Positions 46,397-55,536 of a stretch of DNA of 64,000 nucleotides are shown here, in pieces. The notes below the pieces were generated by a model. It had not been told where the DNA came from, did no database searches, and saw only the letters and a list, made by a program, of their open reading frames with translations. The translations under genes and the position numbers were made by a program. The DNA comes from Bog-473 sp963726135 (GTDB lineage Bacteria > Actinomycetota > Acidimicrobiia > Acidimicrobiales > RAAP-2): contig CAVSBE010000008.1 in the NCBI GenBank assembly GCA_963726135.1, positions 1,364,001 to 1,428,000 on the forward strand, in the 5' to 3' direction. Positions within the stretch are counted from its first letter, which is position 1. Each line of letters begins with the position of its first letter.

Positions 46397-48202
46397 TCAG
46401 GCGGAGGCGAGCCTTGCCGCCGGTGCCCCGCTCGCCACGAGGGAGCCGGGCACGTCGATGAGGCGCGAGCGCAGCAGCTCACCGAGACCCTTCGCCTGCG
46501 TGTCCAGACGCAAGTTCGACGCCACGCCCCAGCCGAGGATCCCATGGACGACGAAGTTCACTGCCCGCAGGTTCGGGAGCGGGTACCGGCTGATCGCGAA
46601 GGGCTGGAGCTCCGGCAGCAGCGCGACGACCACGTCGGCGGTGAAGGAGCGCTGCAGCCAGTCGGCGACCCCGTCCTCGTCGGCCCAGACGCCCACGTTG
46701 GCATCGCCCCCCTTGTCCCCCGAGCGCGCCCCGACGAGGACCCACAGCGGCACCCGGACGAGGTCCGCCGCCGGTGTCCCGGGGCCGTCGACCCGGGGCG
46801 CCGGCAGGGAGGGTGCGGTGTCCGTGCCGGCGCCGGCGCCCGGGGCCACGGTGGGCGGCGAGGCGGCGACGACCGTCCCGTCGCACTCGATGTGGGGCGA
46901 CACGGCCGCTGCGCTGACGGAGGTCGGCCAGTAGCGGGCCACGCCCTGCGCCCCGGTGGGCGCAGAGGTGAAGAACGTGCCGGGGTAGCTCGAGAGGCTG
47001 GTCTCGACCACGGCGCCCGAGAAGGCCCGGCCGACCGCGCTCTCGTCCTCCCCGCGCACGGCGAGGCGCAGGTAGGCCATGCCGTCGCCGGTCAGGTCGC
47101 CCGTGAGCTGCTCGTCCGAATCGGCAAAGGCAGCGCGGCCGCCGGAGACGCCGGCCCACACGGCGTCGGCGGCGAAGCGAGCCTTGTCCGCCACCTGCGC
47201 GCCGGTTACGGCGAGCGTCATGGCATTGCGCCAGCCGGCATCGAGGTTGGCCGTCACCTTCAAGGTGGGTGGCGGCGCCTCCCCCCGCACACCCCGGATC
47301 CGCACCCGGTCGGGCCCGGCCGGTGCGAGCTCGATGGTGTCGAAACGGGCCACGGCATCGGGGCTCAGGTAGCGCGGGCTCCCGATCTCGTAGAGCAGCT
47401 GGGCCGTGACCGTCCCGACGGTCACCGCGCCGCCCGTCCCGGGATGCTTGGTGATCACCGACGAGCCGTCCGGGTGCATCTCCGCGATCGGAAAGCCGAT
47501 CCTCTTGCGATCGGGCACCTCCTCGAAGAAGGCGTAGTTCCCGCCGCAGCACTGGGCGCCGCACTCTATGACGTGGCCGGCCACGACGGCGCCGGCGATG
47601 GCGTCGAGGTCGGTGTCGGCCCATCCGAACGCGTGGAGGGAGGGCCCGACCACGAGCGCGGCGTCGGTGACCCGGCCCGTCACCACCACCTGCGCCCCGG
47701 CGGCCAGCGCATCGGCGATCGGCCGGGCACGCAGGTACGCGTTGGCCGTGACGACCTCGGCCTCGGGCGCCAGTGGCTCGCCGGTGTCGAGGTTGACGAA
47801 CGCCTCGCCGGCGGCGCGGAGCTCGCGCAGTCGCGGCGAGATGTCGTCCCCCGACACGGAGGCGACGCGCACCTCGACACCCTGGCGGCGGGCCAGCTCC
47901 CGCACGGCGGCCGCCAGGCCCTCCGGATGCAGGCCGCCGGCGTTGGAGACGACTGTGATGCCCCGCTCGACGCAGATGGGGAGCACATCTTCGAGCTCGC
48001 GCAGGAAGGTGCGCGCGTAGCCACCGCCGCGCGCACGCGTCTTGTGCAGGATGTACATGGTCAGCTCGGCGAGCCAGTCGCCGGTCAGGACGTCGATCGG
48101 CCCCCCCTCGACCATCTCGCGGGCCGCGGAGAGGCGGTCACCGAAGAACCCACTGCAGTTGGCGATGCGCAGCGGGCCCGGCGCGCTGCCCGATGCGTTC
48201 AC
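46397..48202 (-). CDS. atuA: AtuA-family protein (acyclic terpene utilisation-like)
   Basis: GTG 48202 overlaps the biotin carboxylase stop by four bases. The 601 residues start LRIANCSGFFGDRLSAAREM, with VVSNAGGLHPEGLAAAVREL, TGRVTDAALVVGPSLHAFGW and VIECGAQCCGGNYAFFEEVP, the AtuA/DUF1446 core. The C-terminal VLVGARSGDKGGDANVGVW is the AtuA-like small domain. AtuA is required for citronellol/geraniol use in Pseudomonas and recurs beside acyl-CoA carboxylases elsewhere; its reaction is unproven. Last gene of the ECH-CT-BC-AtuA operon. Confidence 0.85.
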   Translation of the reverse strand: MNASGSAPGPLRIANCSGFFGDRLSAAREMVEGGPIDVLTGDWLAELTMYILHKTRARGGGYARTFLRELEDVLPICVERGITVVSNAGGLHPEGLAAAVRELARRQGVEVRVASVSGDDISPRLRELRAAGEAFVNLDTGEPLAPEAEVVTANAYLRARPIADALAAGAQVVVTGRVTDAALVVGPSLHAFGWADTDLDAIAGAVVAGHVIECGAQCCGGNYAFFEEVPDRKRIGFPIAEMHPDGSSVITKHPGTGGAVTVGTVTAQLLYEIGSPRYLSPDAVARFDTIELAPAGPDRVRIRGVRGEAPPPTLKVTANLDAGWRNAMTLAVTGAQVADKARFAADAVWAGVSGGRAAFADSDEQLTGDLTGDGMAYLRLAVRGEDESAVGRAFSGAVVETSLSSYPGTFFTSAPTGAQGVARYWPTSVSAAAVSPHIECDGTVVAASPPTVAPGAGAGTDTAPSLPAPRVDGPGTPAADLVRVPLWVLVGARSGDKGGDANVGVWADEDGVADWLQRSFTADVVVALLPELQPFAISRYPLPNLRAVNFVVHGILGWGVASNLRLDTQAKGLGELLRSRLIDVPGSLVASGAPAARLASA

Positions 48203-50178
48203 CCCGGCTCCATGGTGACCAGGAGGTCGTTGACGTCGACCTGCTGCCCCGACGTGCAGTGGATCGCGGCCACCGTCCCGGGGCCGTCGGCTCGCAGGGT
48301 GTGCTCCATCTTCATCGCCTCGAGCAGGACGAGGCCCTCACCCTCGGCCACCGTCTGGCCGACCGCGACGAGGACCTTGGTGATCGCACCGGGCAACGGC
48401 GCACGGCACTCGCCGGCCACTCCCCCACGGTCATCGGGGTCGTCCTCGGCGCGCAGCGCGAACATCGACTGACCTTCGGGGCCGCTCACGTCGGCCCGGT
48501 GAGCCGAGTGGCGCACCCGGTAGCGCCGGCGCAGCCCGTCCTCCCCCGTGAGGTCCACGACCCCGTCGCGGGTGCGCGCACAGCCGACCTCGTGCCAGGC
48601 GCCGTCGACGAGCACCCGGGCGGGCTCGCTTGGCGTCGGGGCGCGCACCTCCATCGTCGTCCCGAACAGGTCCGTGAGCTGGTCCGCGTGGAGCGGATGG
48701 CCGACATTGCGCCAACCCGCCGCGGGCACGGGCACCAGGCTGCGGCCGGCGCGCTCGTCCAAGAGGCAGAAGCCCACCGCGGCAGCGTGCCGTCGGCGCA
48801 CTTCGTCGGGCAGCCGCGCGTCGCGCAGGTCCAGGCGGCGCTCGAGATAGTGGACGTCGACCTCACCGCGCCGGAAGGCCGCGTCGCCGAGCACGGCGCC
48901 GAGGAGATCGCGGTTGGTCTCCAGGCCGTCGAGCTCGAGCGCGCGCAGCGCGAGGGCCAGCCGCCCGACGGCGGCCGCACGGTCCTCGCCGTGGGCCATG
49001 AGCTTGGCGACCAGCGAGTCGTAGGCCGGGCTGACCACACTCCCGGACTCGACGGCGCTGTCGGTGCGCAGGCCGGGCCCCTCGGGCCAGCGCACGTGCG
49101 CGACCGTGCCCGGCGTCGGCCGGTAGTCCTCCGACGGGCGTTCGGCGCACAGCCGAACCTCCACGGCGTGGCCGCTCACCTCCACGTCCGCCTGGGAGAG
49201 GGGCAACGGAAGGCCCGACGCCACCGCCAGCTGCAGGCCCACCAGGTCGAGGCCGGTGACGAGTTCGGTGACCCCGTGCTCCACCTGCAACCGGGTGTTC
49301 ATCTCCAAGAAGTAGAACCCGTTCGCGTCGACCAGGTACTCCACCGTGCCGACGCCGACATAGGCGACCGCCTTCGCCGCCGCGACGGCCGCGGCCCACA
49401 TCTGCCGGCGGGCCGCAGGCGCCACCATGACGGCGGGCGCCTCCTCGACGACCTTCTGGTGCCGGCGTTGCACCGAGCACTCCCGGTCGGACAGGTGCAG
49501 CACCGTGCCGTGGGTGTCCCCCACGACCTGGACCTCGACGTGGCGGGGGTCGGCCAGGTACCGCTCGACGAAGACCTCGTCGGAGCCGAACGCAGCCTGA
49601 GCCTCCCGTTGCGCCGATGCCACCGCATCGACCAGGTCACCCGGCCCGCGCACGAGCCGCATCCCCCGGCCGCCGCCCCCGGCGGATGCCTTCACCAGGA
49701 GCGGGTAGCCGATCGCGGCAGCGGTCCCGGCAAGCTCGTCGGGCGGCGCCCCGACCGGCACGACCGCGCTCGGGAGGACGGGGACGCCGGCCTCGGCGAC
49801 GACGTCCTTGGCCCGTGCCTTGTGGCCCATCACCCGCATCGCCTCGGGCGGCGGGCCGACCCACGCGATGCCGGCCCGCCCGCAGGCCTCCGGGAGGGCG
49901 GGGTCCTCGGAGAGGAAGCCGTAGCCCGGGTGCAGCGCGTCGGCACCCGCCCTCTCCGCCGCCCGTACCAGCACTTCCGGGTTCAGGTAGGTCTCGCGCA
50001 GGGTGGTCCCGGGCAACAGCACGGCGGCCTCGGCCTCGCCGACATGCGGGCTCCCCGCGTCGTCCGCCGCGTAGACGGCGACGGCCTCGCATCCGGCGGC
50101 GTGCGCGCCCCGGATGACCCGGCGCGCGATCTCACCTCGGTTGGCCACGAGCACCCGGCGGATCGGCCCGGACTCCAT
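48199..50178 (-). CDS. Acyl-CoA carboxylase alpha subunit (biotin carboxylase plus biotinyl domain)
   Basis: ATG 50178 overlaps the carboxyltransferase stop. The 659 residues begin RRVLVANRGEIARRVIRGAH. ATP-grasp motifs follow (KASAGGGGRGMRLV, RDRECSVQRRHQKVVEEAPA-type, EFLEMNTRLQVEH in the form FYFLEMNTRLQVEHGVTELV). The C-terminus has a biotinyl domain with LEAMKMEHTLRADGPGTV, where the Lys takes biotin. It carboxylates biotin with bicarbonate and ATP for the beta subunit. Context suggests a branched or terpenoid acyl-CoA substrate (geranyl-, methylcrotonyl- or propionyl-type). Confidence 0.92.
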   Translation of the reverse strand: MESGPIRRVLVANRGEIARRVIRGAHAAGCEAVAVYAADDAGSPHVGEAEAAVLLPGTTLRETYLNPEVLVRAAERAGADALHPGYGFLSEDPALPEACGRAGIAWVGPPPEAMRVMGHKARAKDVVAEAGVPVLPSAVVPVGAPPDELAGTAAAIGYPLLVKASAGGGGRGMRLVRGPGDLVDAVASAQREAQAAFGSDEVFVERYLADPRHVEVQVVGDTHGTVLHLSDRECSVQRRHQKVVEEAPAVMVAPAARRQMWAAAVAAAKAVAYVGVGTVEYLVDANGFYFLEMNTRLQVEHGVTELVTGLDLVGLQLAVASGLPLPLSQADVEVSGHAVEVRLCAERPSEDYRPTPGTVAHVRWPEGPGLRTDSAVESGSVVSPAYDSLVAKLMAHGEDRAAAVGRLALALRALELDGLETNRDLLGAVLGDAAFRRGEVDVHYLERRLDLRDARLPDEVRRRHAAAVGFCLLDERAGRSLVPVPAAGWRNVGHPLHADQLTDLFGTTMEVRAPTPSEPARVLVDGAWHEVGCARTRDGVVDLTGEDGLRRRYRVRHSAHRADVSGPEGQSMFALRAEDDPDDRGGVAGECRAPLPGAITKVLVAVGQTVAEGEGLVLLEAMKMEHTLRADGPGTVAAIHCTSGQQVDVNDLLVTMEPG

Positions 50179-51775
50179 CAGTGGCGCACCACCCCGAAGA
50201 CCGCCGTCCCGCGCACCAGCGCCGAGTGCGTCGCCGTGAGCGCCAAGGCGAGCACGGTCCGCGTGTCGCGTGGGTCGATGATGCCGTCGTCCCACAACCG
50301 CCCCGTGGCGTACTGGGCGGTCGACTCCGCCTCAATCTGGTTCTCGGTCGCCTCACGCAGCTCCTCGTCGGCCGCCTCGTCGAACGGCCGGCCCGCGGCC
50401 TGCGCCGCGTTGCGGCGCACGATGGAGAGGACGCCCGCCAGCTGCCGGGGCCCCATCACGGCGATGCGGTGGTTGGGCCACGTGAAGACGAAGCGGGGGT
50501 CGTAGGCCCGGCCCGCCATGGCGTAGTTCCCTGCCCCGTAGCTGGCGCCGACCATGAGGGTCAGATGCGGCACCGTCGAGTTCGAGACAGCGTTGATGAG
50601 CTTGGCGCCGTCCTTGATGATCCCGCCCTGCTCGTAGCGCGTGCCCACCATGAACCCGGTGATGTTCTGCACGAAGAGGATCGGGGTGTCGGTCCGGTTG
50701 CACAGCGCGATGAATTGGGCGCCCTTCTGGGCCTCGGGTGAGAAGAGGATGCCGTTGTTGGCCACCACGCCGATGGGGTACCCGCCGAGCGTCGCCCACC
50801 CGCAGACGAGTTGCGCTCCGTAGGACGCCTTGAACTCCTCGAAGCGGGAGCCGTCCAGGACGCGGGCGAGGATCTCCCGCACGTCGAAGGGCACCCGCAC
50901 GTCCACCGGCGCGACGCCGAGCAGCTCCTCGGCCGGGTAAAGCGGCGCGTCGGGGGGCCGGCCGGGCCCGGGCCGAGCCGCGTCCAGTGCAGGTGGGCCA
51001 CGATGCCCCGCGCGATGCGGATCGCCTCGGACTCGTCGCGGGCCAGGTAGTCGCACAGGCCCGACGTCCGGGCGTGCATGGAGGCGCCGCCCAGCTCCTC
51101 CTCGTCGGCCTCCTCGCCGATGGCCATCTTGACCAGCGGCGGCCCACCGAGGAAGACGCGGGCCCGGTCCTCGACCATGACCGTGTAGTCGCTCATGCCC
51201 GGCAGATAGGCGCCGCCGGCGGTCGAGGAGCCGAACACCACGCAGATGGTCGGGATCCCCTTCGCCGAGAGCTGCGTGAGGCGACGGAACTGCTCACCCC
51301 CGGGGACGAACACGTCGGCCTGGCGCGGCAGGTCGGCCCCTCCGGACTCGACCAGGATCAGCACCGGAAGCCGGTTCACCTCGGCCACGTCCATGGCGCG
51401 CAGGAGCTTGCGGATCGTCGTCGGGCTCGTCGTCCCGCCGCGCACGGTGGGATCGTTGGCGATCACCACGCACTGGGTGTGCGCGACCTCGGCGAGCGCC
51501 ACGACGACACCGCCCCCCACAGGGTCACCCGTGAGCAGGCCGGCCAGCGGGCACAGCTCGAGCACGGGCGTGCCGGGGTCGACGAGGGCCTCGAGGCGCT
51601 CGCGCACCATCATCTTGCCGCGGGCACGGTGGCGCTCCACGTACTGCGGGCCACCCCCGCCCAGCACCTGTTCGTGCAGTGTGTGCACCTCGTCGGCCAG
51701 CGCGCGCATGGCGGCCGCGTTCTCCGTGAACTCGTCGCCGGTGCTCGCAAGGCGCGAGCGGATGGGTGTGCTCAC
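50178..51775 (-). CDS. Acyl-CoA carboxylase beta subunit, carboxyltransferase (one frameshift)
   Basis: GTG 51775 overlaps the hydratase stop by four bases (GTGA). N-terminal: RHRARGKMMVRERLEALVDP, then VGGGVVVALAEVAHTQCVVI, the CoA pocket SSTAGGAYLPGMSDYTVMVE and LGGPPLVKMAIGEEADEEEL. The frame slips near 50950 and resumes AEELLGVAPVDVRVPFDVRE, VANNGILFSPEAQKGAQFIA, PILFVQNITGFMVGTRYEQG and SYGAGNYAMAGRAYDPRFVF. These match methylcrotonyl/geranyl-CoA carboxyltransferases more than propionyl ones. About 532 residues. Confidence 0.9.
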
Positions 51776-52533
51776 GGCGTCGTGTCCCACGAGGGCCGGC
51801 GCTTCTGGAGGAACGCCTCCATCCCTTCCGCGGCCTCGGCCCCGGCGAAGAGCTCGGCCGAGGTGGTGGCCGCCGCGGCCAACCCGTCGTGCCATTCCCG
51901 GGCGGGCAACGCCCGCAGGAGGGCCTTGGTGGCCCGCACGGCGCCCGGTGCCGACTTGCGGAGCGCGTCGGTCTGCTCGTCGACCCAGGCATCGAGCGCC
52001 GGCTCGTCCTCGGCCACCGCCGAGAGGAGCCCTGCGCCCGCCGCCTCCCGTGCGCTGAAGGTTGCGCCGGTGAGCGCCGTGCGGGCGAGGAAGCGCCGCT
52101 CGACGACGCGCAGCGCCGGGACCAGGATCATGGCCGGCGCCACCCCGACCCTGACCTCAGTGAAGGCGAACGTGCTCGAGGCCGGCGCGGCTGCGAGGTC
52201 GGAGGCCGCGACGAGGCCCAGGCCACCGGCCCGGGTGTGACCGTTCACGCGGGCGATGACCGGGACCGGGCTCTCGACCAAGCAGGTGATGATGTCGGGC
52301 ATGCGGTTGCGCGCCGCTGGGCCGCGCTCGGTGAGGTCCGCGCCCGAGCAGAACACCCGGCCCGATCCCGTCAGCACGATGACCCGAACGTCCGGGTCGC
52401 TCGTCGCGTCACGCAACGCCTGGTCCAGCTCCTCGAGCAGTCGCGCCGACAGAGCATTGCGGTTGTGCGGCGAGTCCAGCGTCACCGTGCGGATGCCGTC
52501 GCTGTGCTGCACGCCGACCAACACATCCGTCAC
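51772..52533 (-). CDS. Enoyl-CoA hydratase/isomerase family protein
   Basis: GTG 52533 gives 253 residues. Crotonase marks: VTLDSPHNRNALSARLLEEL, IVLTGSGRVFCSGADLTERG (oxyanion hole), VIARVNGHTRAGGLGLVAAS and DLAAAPASSTFAFTEVRVGV. The usual catalytic Glu pair is only partly kept (HTRAGG rather than G-A-A-F-G-G-G), as in methylglutaconyl or isohexenylglutaconyl-CoA hydratases. First gene of the operon; a 63-base gap separates it from the divergent acyl-CoA dehydrogenase. Confidence 0.87.
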   Translation of the reverse strand: MTDVLVGVQHSDGIRTVTLDSPHNRNALSARLLEELDQALRDATSDPDVRVIVLTGSGRVFCSGADLTERGPAARNRMPDIITCLVESPVPVIARVNGHTRAGGLGLVAASDLAAAPASSTFAFTEVRVGVAPAMILVPALRVVERRFLARTALTGATFSAREAAGAGLLSAVAEDEPALDAWVDEQTDALRKSAPGAVRATKALLRALPAREWHDGLAAAATTSAELFAGAEAAEGMEAFLQKRRPSWDTTP

Positions 52534-52596
52534 GGGTGGGCAGTGTAGGGGGGTGCCGCCCGAGAGGCCGAAAATGCCCGGTGGTATCGTTCGCCG

Positions 52597-53745
52597 GTGA
52601 TCGAGACCGACGAGCATCAGCTCTTCCGCAAGACGCTGCGGGACCTCTTCGAGCGGGAGATCGAGCCTCACGTCGACGAGTGGGAGGCGGCCCGCACCTT
52701 CCCCGCCCATGACCTCTTCCCCAAGCTGGCCGCCGTCGGGATCTTCGGGCTCGAGTACGACGAGGCCTACGGGGGCGTGGGCGCCGACCACACCTACTCG
52801 CTCATCGCCGGCGAGGAGATGGGCCGGATCAGCTGCGGCGGCGTGCCGATGGCGATGGCGGTGCAGATGGCCATGGCGACGCCCGCGCTGGCACGTTACG
52901 GCTCGCACGACCTGAAGGAGCGGTATCTCACTCCCGCCATCCGGGGTGAGGTCGTGACCTCCATCGCCGTCACCGAGCCCGACGCCGGCAGCGACGTCGC
53001 CGGCATCCGGACCCGGGCCGAGCGTGACGGCGACGAATGGGTCATCAACGGCTCGAAGCTCTTCATCACGAACGGCACCCAGGCCGACTGGCTCTGCCTC
53101 CTCGCCCGGACCTCTGACGACCCCGGCCACCTGGGCATGTCGCTCATCGTGGTGCCAACGGCCGTGCCCGGCGTCGCCGTGTCGCGCAAGCTCGAGAAGC
53201 TCGGCATGTGGTCGAGTGACACCGCAGAACTGTCGTTTGCCGACGTGCGCGTCCCGGTGGCGAACACCATCGGGGAGATCGGCCGCGGCTTCCAACAGCA
53301 GATGGCGCAGTTCCAGGCCGAGCGCCTGATGACCTTCTACAAGCAGGTGGGATCAATTGAGCTGGCGCTCGAACGCACCAAGGCCTACTTGCGGGAGCGC
53401 CGCGCCTTCGGCGCACCGCTGCTGGCCAATCAGCACCTGCAATTCGTCCTGGCCGAGCTCTCGGCCCGGCACGACGTCCTGAAGCATTACGCGCGCACCA
53501 CGGCCGACGCGGTCGTGCGGGGCGAGGACGTGACGCGTCAGGCGACGATCGGCAAGCTGCTGGGCTCACGCCTCCAGCGCGAGGTGGCGGACTACGCGGT
53601 GCAGTTCCACGGCGGCATGGGCTACATGGACGAGAGCTGGACCTCGCGCTATTTCCGCGACACCCGGCTCGACTCCATCGGCGCCGGGGCCGACGAGGTG
53701 ATGCTGCGAATCCTCGCCCGTATGGACGGCTATAGCGCCGAGTAG
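52597..53745 (+). CDS. Acyl-CoA dehydrogenase
   Basis: GTG 52597 gives 382 residues. FAD and substrate motifs: IAVTEPDAGSDVAGIRTRAE, VINGSKLFITNGTQADWLCL, LGMWSSDTAELSFADVRVPV, then YLRERRAFGAPLLANQHLQF and QFHGGMGYMDESWTSRYFRD. Near the end, GAGADEVMLRILARM places the glutamate region expected for the base. It oxidises an acyl-CoA to its 2-enoyl-CoA, feeding electrons to ETF. Facing the carboxylase operon, it would supply the substrate carboxylated there. Confidence 0.9.
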   Translation: MIETDEHQLFRKTLRDLFEREIEPHVDEWEAARTFPAHDLFPKLAAVGIFGLEYDEAYGGVGADHTYSLIAGEEMGRISCGGVPMAMAVQMAMATPALARYGSHDLKERYLTPAIRGEVVTSIAVTEPDAGSDVAGIRTRAERDGDEWVINGSKLFITNGTQADWLCLLARTSDDPGHLGMSLIVVPTAVPGVAVSRKLEKLGMWSSDTAELSFADVRVPVANTIGEIGRGFQQQMAQFQAERLMTFYKQVGSIELALERTKAYLRERRAFGAPLLANQHLQFVLAELSARHDVLKHYARTTADAVVRGEDVTRQATIGKLLGSRLQREVADYAVQFHGGMGYMDESWTSRYFRDTRLDSIGAGADEVMLRILARMDGYSAE

Positions 53746-53760
53746 GGAGGCCGGCACCCG

Positions 53761-54586
53761 CTACGTGTGCCGGAACACCACCTGGCCGCCGCCGCTCGCG
53801 ATCAGCTGCCGATCCCTCGACCAGACACGTCCCGTCCACGAGAGCAGGCCCCCCTGCGCGACGGGCGAATGTGCGTCGAGCAGGAGCCACTCCGACCGTC
53901 CGCCCGGGTGCTGGAACGAGGCGTAGAGGTCGAGGCTCGGCGCGATGTCGGGCGGCTCGAGGTACGCGTGGGGCCGCGAGCCGGCGGGCCAGCTGCCCAC
54001 GTCGAGGACGATGAGCGACCGCGCTGACGTCCACCCACGGGTCGTCGAACATCGCTCTCGGCGTGCAGCGCACCCACGTCCTCCATGTCGGCGGGAGCGG
54101 GCCGGGGGGCGGCCAGCTCTCCGACCACTCGATCACACGCTGATCGAAGTTGCCCCAGAACGGGAACACGGGCCGGTCCTCGCCGGGAAGCGGCGGCGCC
54201 CGCGTCGGCAGCGCGTCGGGATCTGGCACGTCCGGCGGGTTCAGGTCCTCGTGCTCGAGGCCCTCGACGTCGCCCACGGACCACACCATGGCGTGGAGCA
54301 CCGGCCGGCCCTCCTGGCTCATCTCGACGCGCTGGGCCGGCGCGGTGCGGCCGGCGCGCAGCGGGGAGACCACGAGGTCGACCGGCGCGAAGGCGGCGAC
54401 CGAGAGGTAGTGGCAGAAGAAGCTGGCGGGACGGGCGAAGGAGCTCTCGGCCCCGGCGGCCCTGAGGGCGATGGCGGCCACGTACCCGCCACCGGGGCCC
54501 CAGATCTCCCAGTCGCCCCGCACCTGCGCGCGGTAGCGGCCGTCCGCCAGACGTTCGAACGCCGTGTCCACCTCGACGTCACCCAT
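53761..54586 (-). CDS. Acyl-CoA thioesterase (TesB-like, 4HBT_3; one frameshift)
   Basis: Starts GTG 54586: GDVEVDTAFERLADGRYRAQ, then DWEIWGPGGGYVAAIALRAA and FFCHYLSVAAFAPVDLVVSP, a double hot-dog pattern. Near 54015 the frame slips from MFDDPWVDVSAV to VGSWPAGSRPHAYLEPPDIA, then PSLDLYASFQHPGGRSEWLL and SGGGQVVFRHT. About 275 residues, hydrolysing acyl-CoA in the cytoplasm. The GNAT gene's end overlaps its start by eight bases. Its place beside the acyl-CoA genes supports an acyl-CoA pathway. Confidence 0.75.
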
Positions 54587-55133
54587 GGGTCCGGCCCTCC
54601 CATCGCGCCCTCGTCAGCTCGGTGACCGTGACCTCCTCGCCTCCGGGCCCCGTGGTCGTGAGCCAGGGCACGAACCCCAGCCGCTCCATGACCCGACCCG
54701 ACGCGACGTTCTCAGGCTCGTAGATGCTCACGATGCGCTCGAGGCCGCCGGTGGTGAACCCGAAGCCCAGCGCCGCGGCACCGGCCTCGGTGGCCAGGCC
54801 GCGCCCACGGAAGGGGGCCGACAGGCGCCACCCGACCTCGACGGCCGGGAGGATCTCGGGCAGGAAATGCGGCACGGCGAGGCCCGCCCAACCGATCATG
54901 GCCCCACCGGCCCGGTCGATGAGCGCCTCGATCCCGAAGCCGTCGCTCTCGTAGCGCCCGAGCATCCGATTCAGGAATTCGGCCGTCTCCTCCGCCGTCA
55001 TGCCCCTCCGTCTCGGGTACCACCAGAACGACTCCTCGGCATGGATGGCGGCGAGCTCGGCGAGGTCGTCCGGCGTGAACGGCCGCAGCACCAGCCGCGC
55101 CGTGGTCAGTGTGGGAATGCCCGCACCGCTCAT
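54579..55133 (-). CDS. GNAT-family N-acetyltransferase (RimJ/RimL type)
   Basis: From ATG 55133, 184 residues: TLTTARLVLRPFTPDDLAEL, then ESFWWYPRRRGMTAEETAEF, VEVGWRLSAPFRGRGLATEA (acetyl-CoA loop R-G-x-G-x-A/T) and IVSIYEPENVASGRVMERLG, the Acetyltransf_3 motif with N-x-x-S-x-x-V-x-x-x-L-G-F. It acetylates an unknown amine. Gene intact. Confidence 0.85.
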   Translation of the reverse strand: MSGAGIPTLTTARLVLRPFTPDDLAELAAIHAEESFWWYPRRRGMTAEETAEFLNRMLGRYESDGFGIEALIDRAGGAMIGWAGLAVPHFLPEILPAVEVGWRLSAPFRGRGLATEAGAAALGFGFTTGGLERIVSIYEPENVASGRVMERLGFVPWLTTTGPGGEEVTVTELTRARWEGRTHG

Positions 55134-55137
55134 CGGG

Positions 55138-55461
55138 TCAGCCGAGGGGGAGCCCAGGCGCGTCCGCCAGCGACAGGTCGTGGCCCGGGCGGGCGGAGGG
55201 TGCGTACAGCTGGTCCGGGCGGAACGAGCGCACCGAGCGGTCCCCGCCCCGCCCGCCGACGACTTCGACCCAGGCCTCACCCGTCTCACCGTTGGTCACG
55301 TGGGCCACGAACTGCCACGAGGCGCCTCGCACCCTGGTGCCGTCAACCTGGACCGGGTCGCCCGGCCGCAAGCCGGCCCAGCGGGTGCTGCGACGGAGGT
55401 CAGCCACGGCTGCCGGCACCGAACACGCAGTGGAGGTGGGCGAGGCACAGGTGCCGGGCAT
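55138..55461 (-). CDS. Conserved hypothetical protein
   Basis: From ATG 55461, 107 residues. After a Cys/Ser/Thr-rich start (MPGTCASPTSTACSVPAAVA) a beta-rich core reads STRWAGLRPGDPVQVDGTRV, then GASWQFVAHVTNGETGEAWV and VGGRGGDRSVRSFRPDQLY. The RPGDPVxV turn suggests a small beta-barrel. I recall similar proteins in actinobacteria but no function. It ends five bases before the GNAT start. Confidence 0.6.
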   Translation of the reverse strand: MPGTCASPTSTACSVPAAVADLRRSTRWAGLRPGDPVQVDGTRVRGASWQFVAHVTNGETGEAWVEVVGGRGGDRSVRSFRPDQLYAPSARPGHDLSLADAPGLPLG

Positions 55462-55536
55462 GGGCGGACATCGGACTCTTTCTACCCGCTCGCGGGCATG
55501 AGCCGTGGCAGCCGCGGCAGACCGTATCCTGACTGT

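Noticed and set aside
46544..50505. Very long plus-strand open frames (over 600 codons) opposite AtuA and the carboxylase genes
   Set aside because: They are antisense shadows of high-GC codon use; their products are rich in Arg, Gly, His and Pro with no motifs, while the minus strand encodes clear enzymes.
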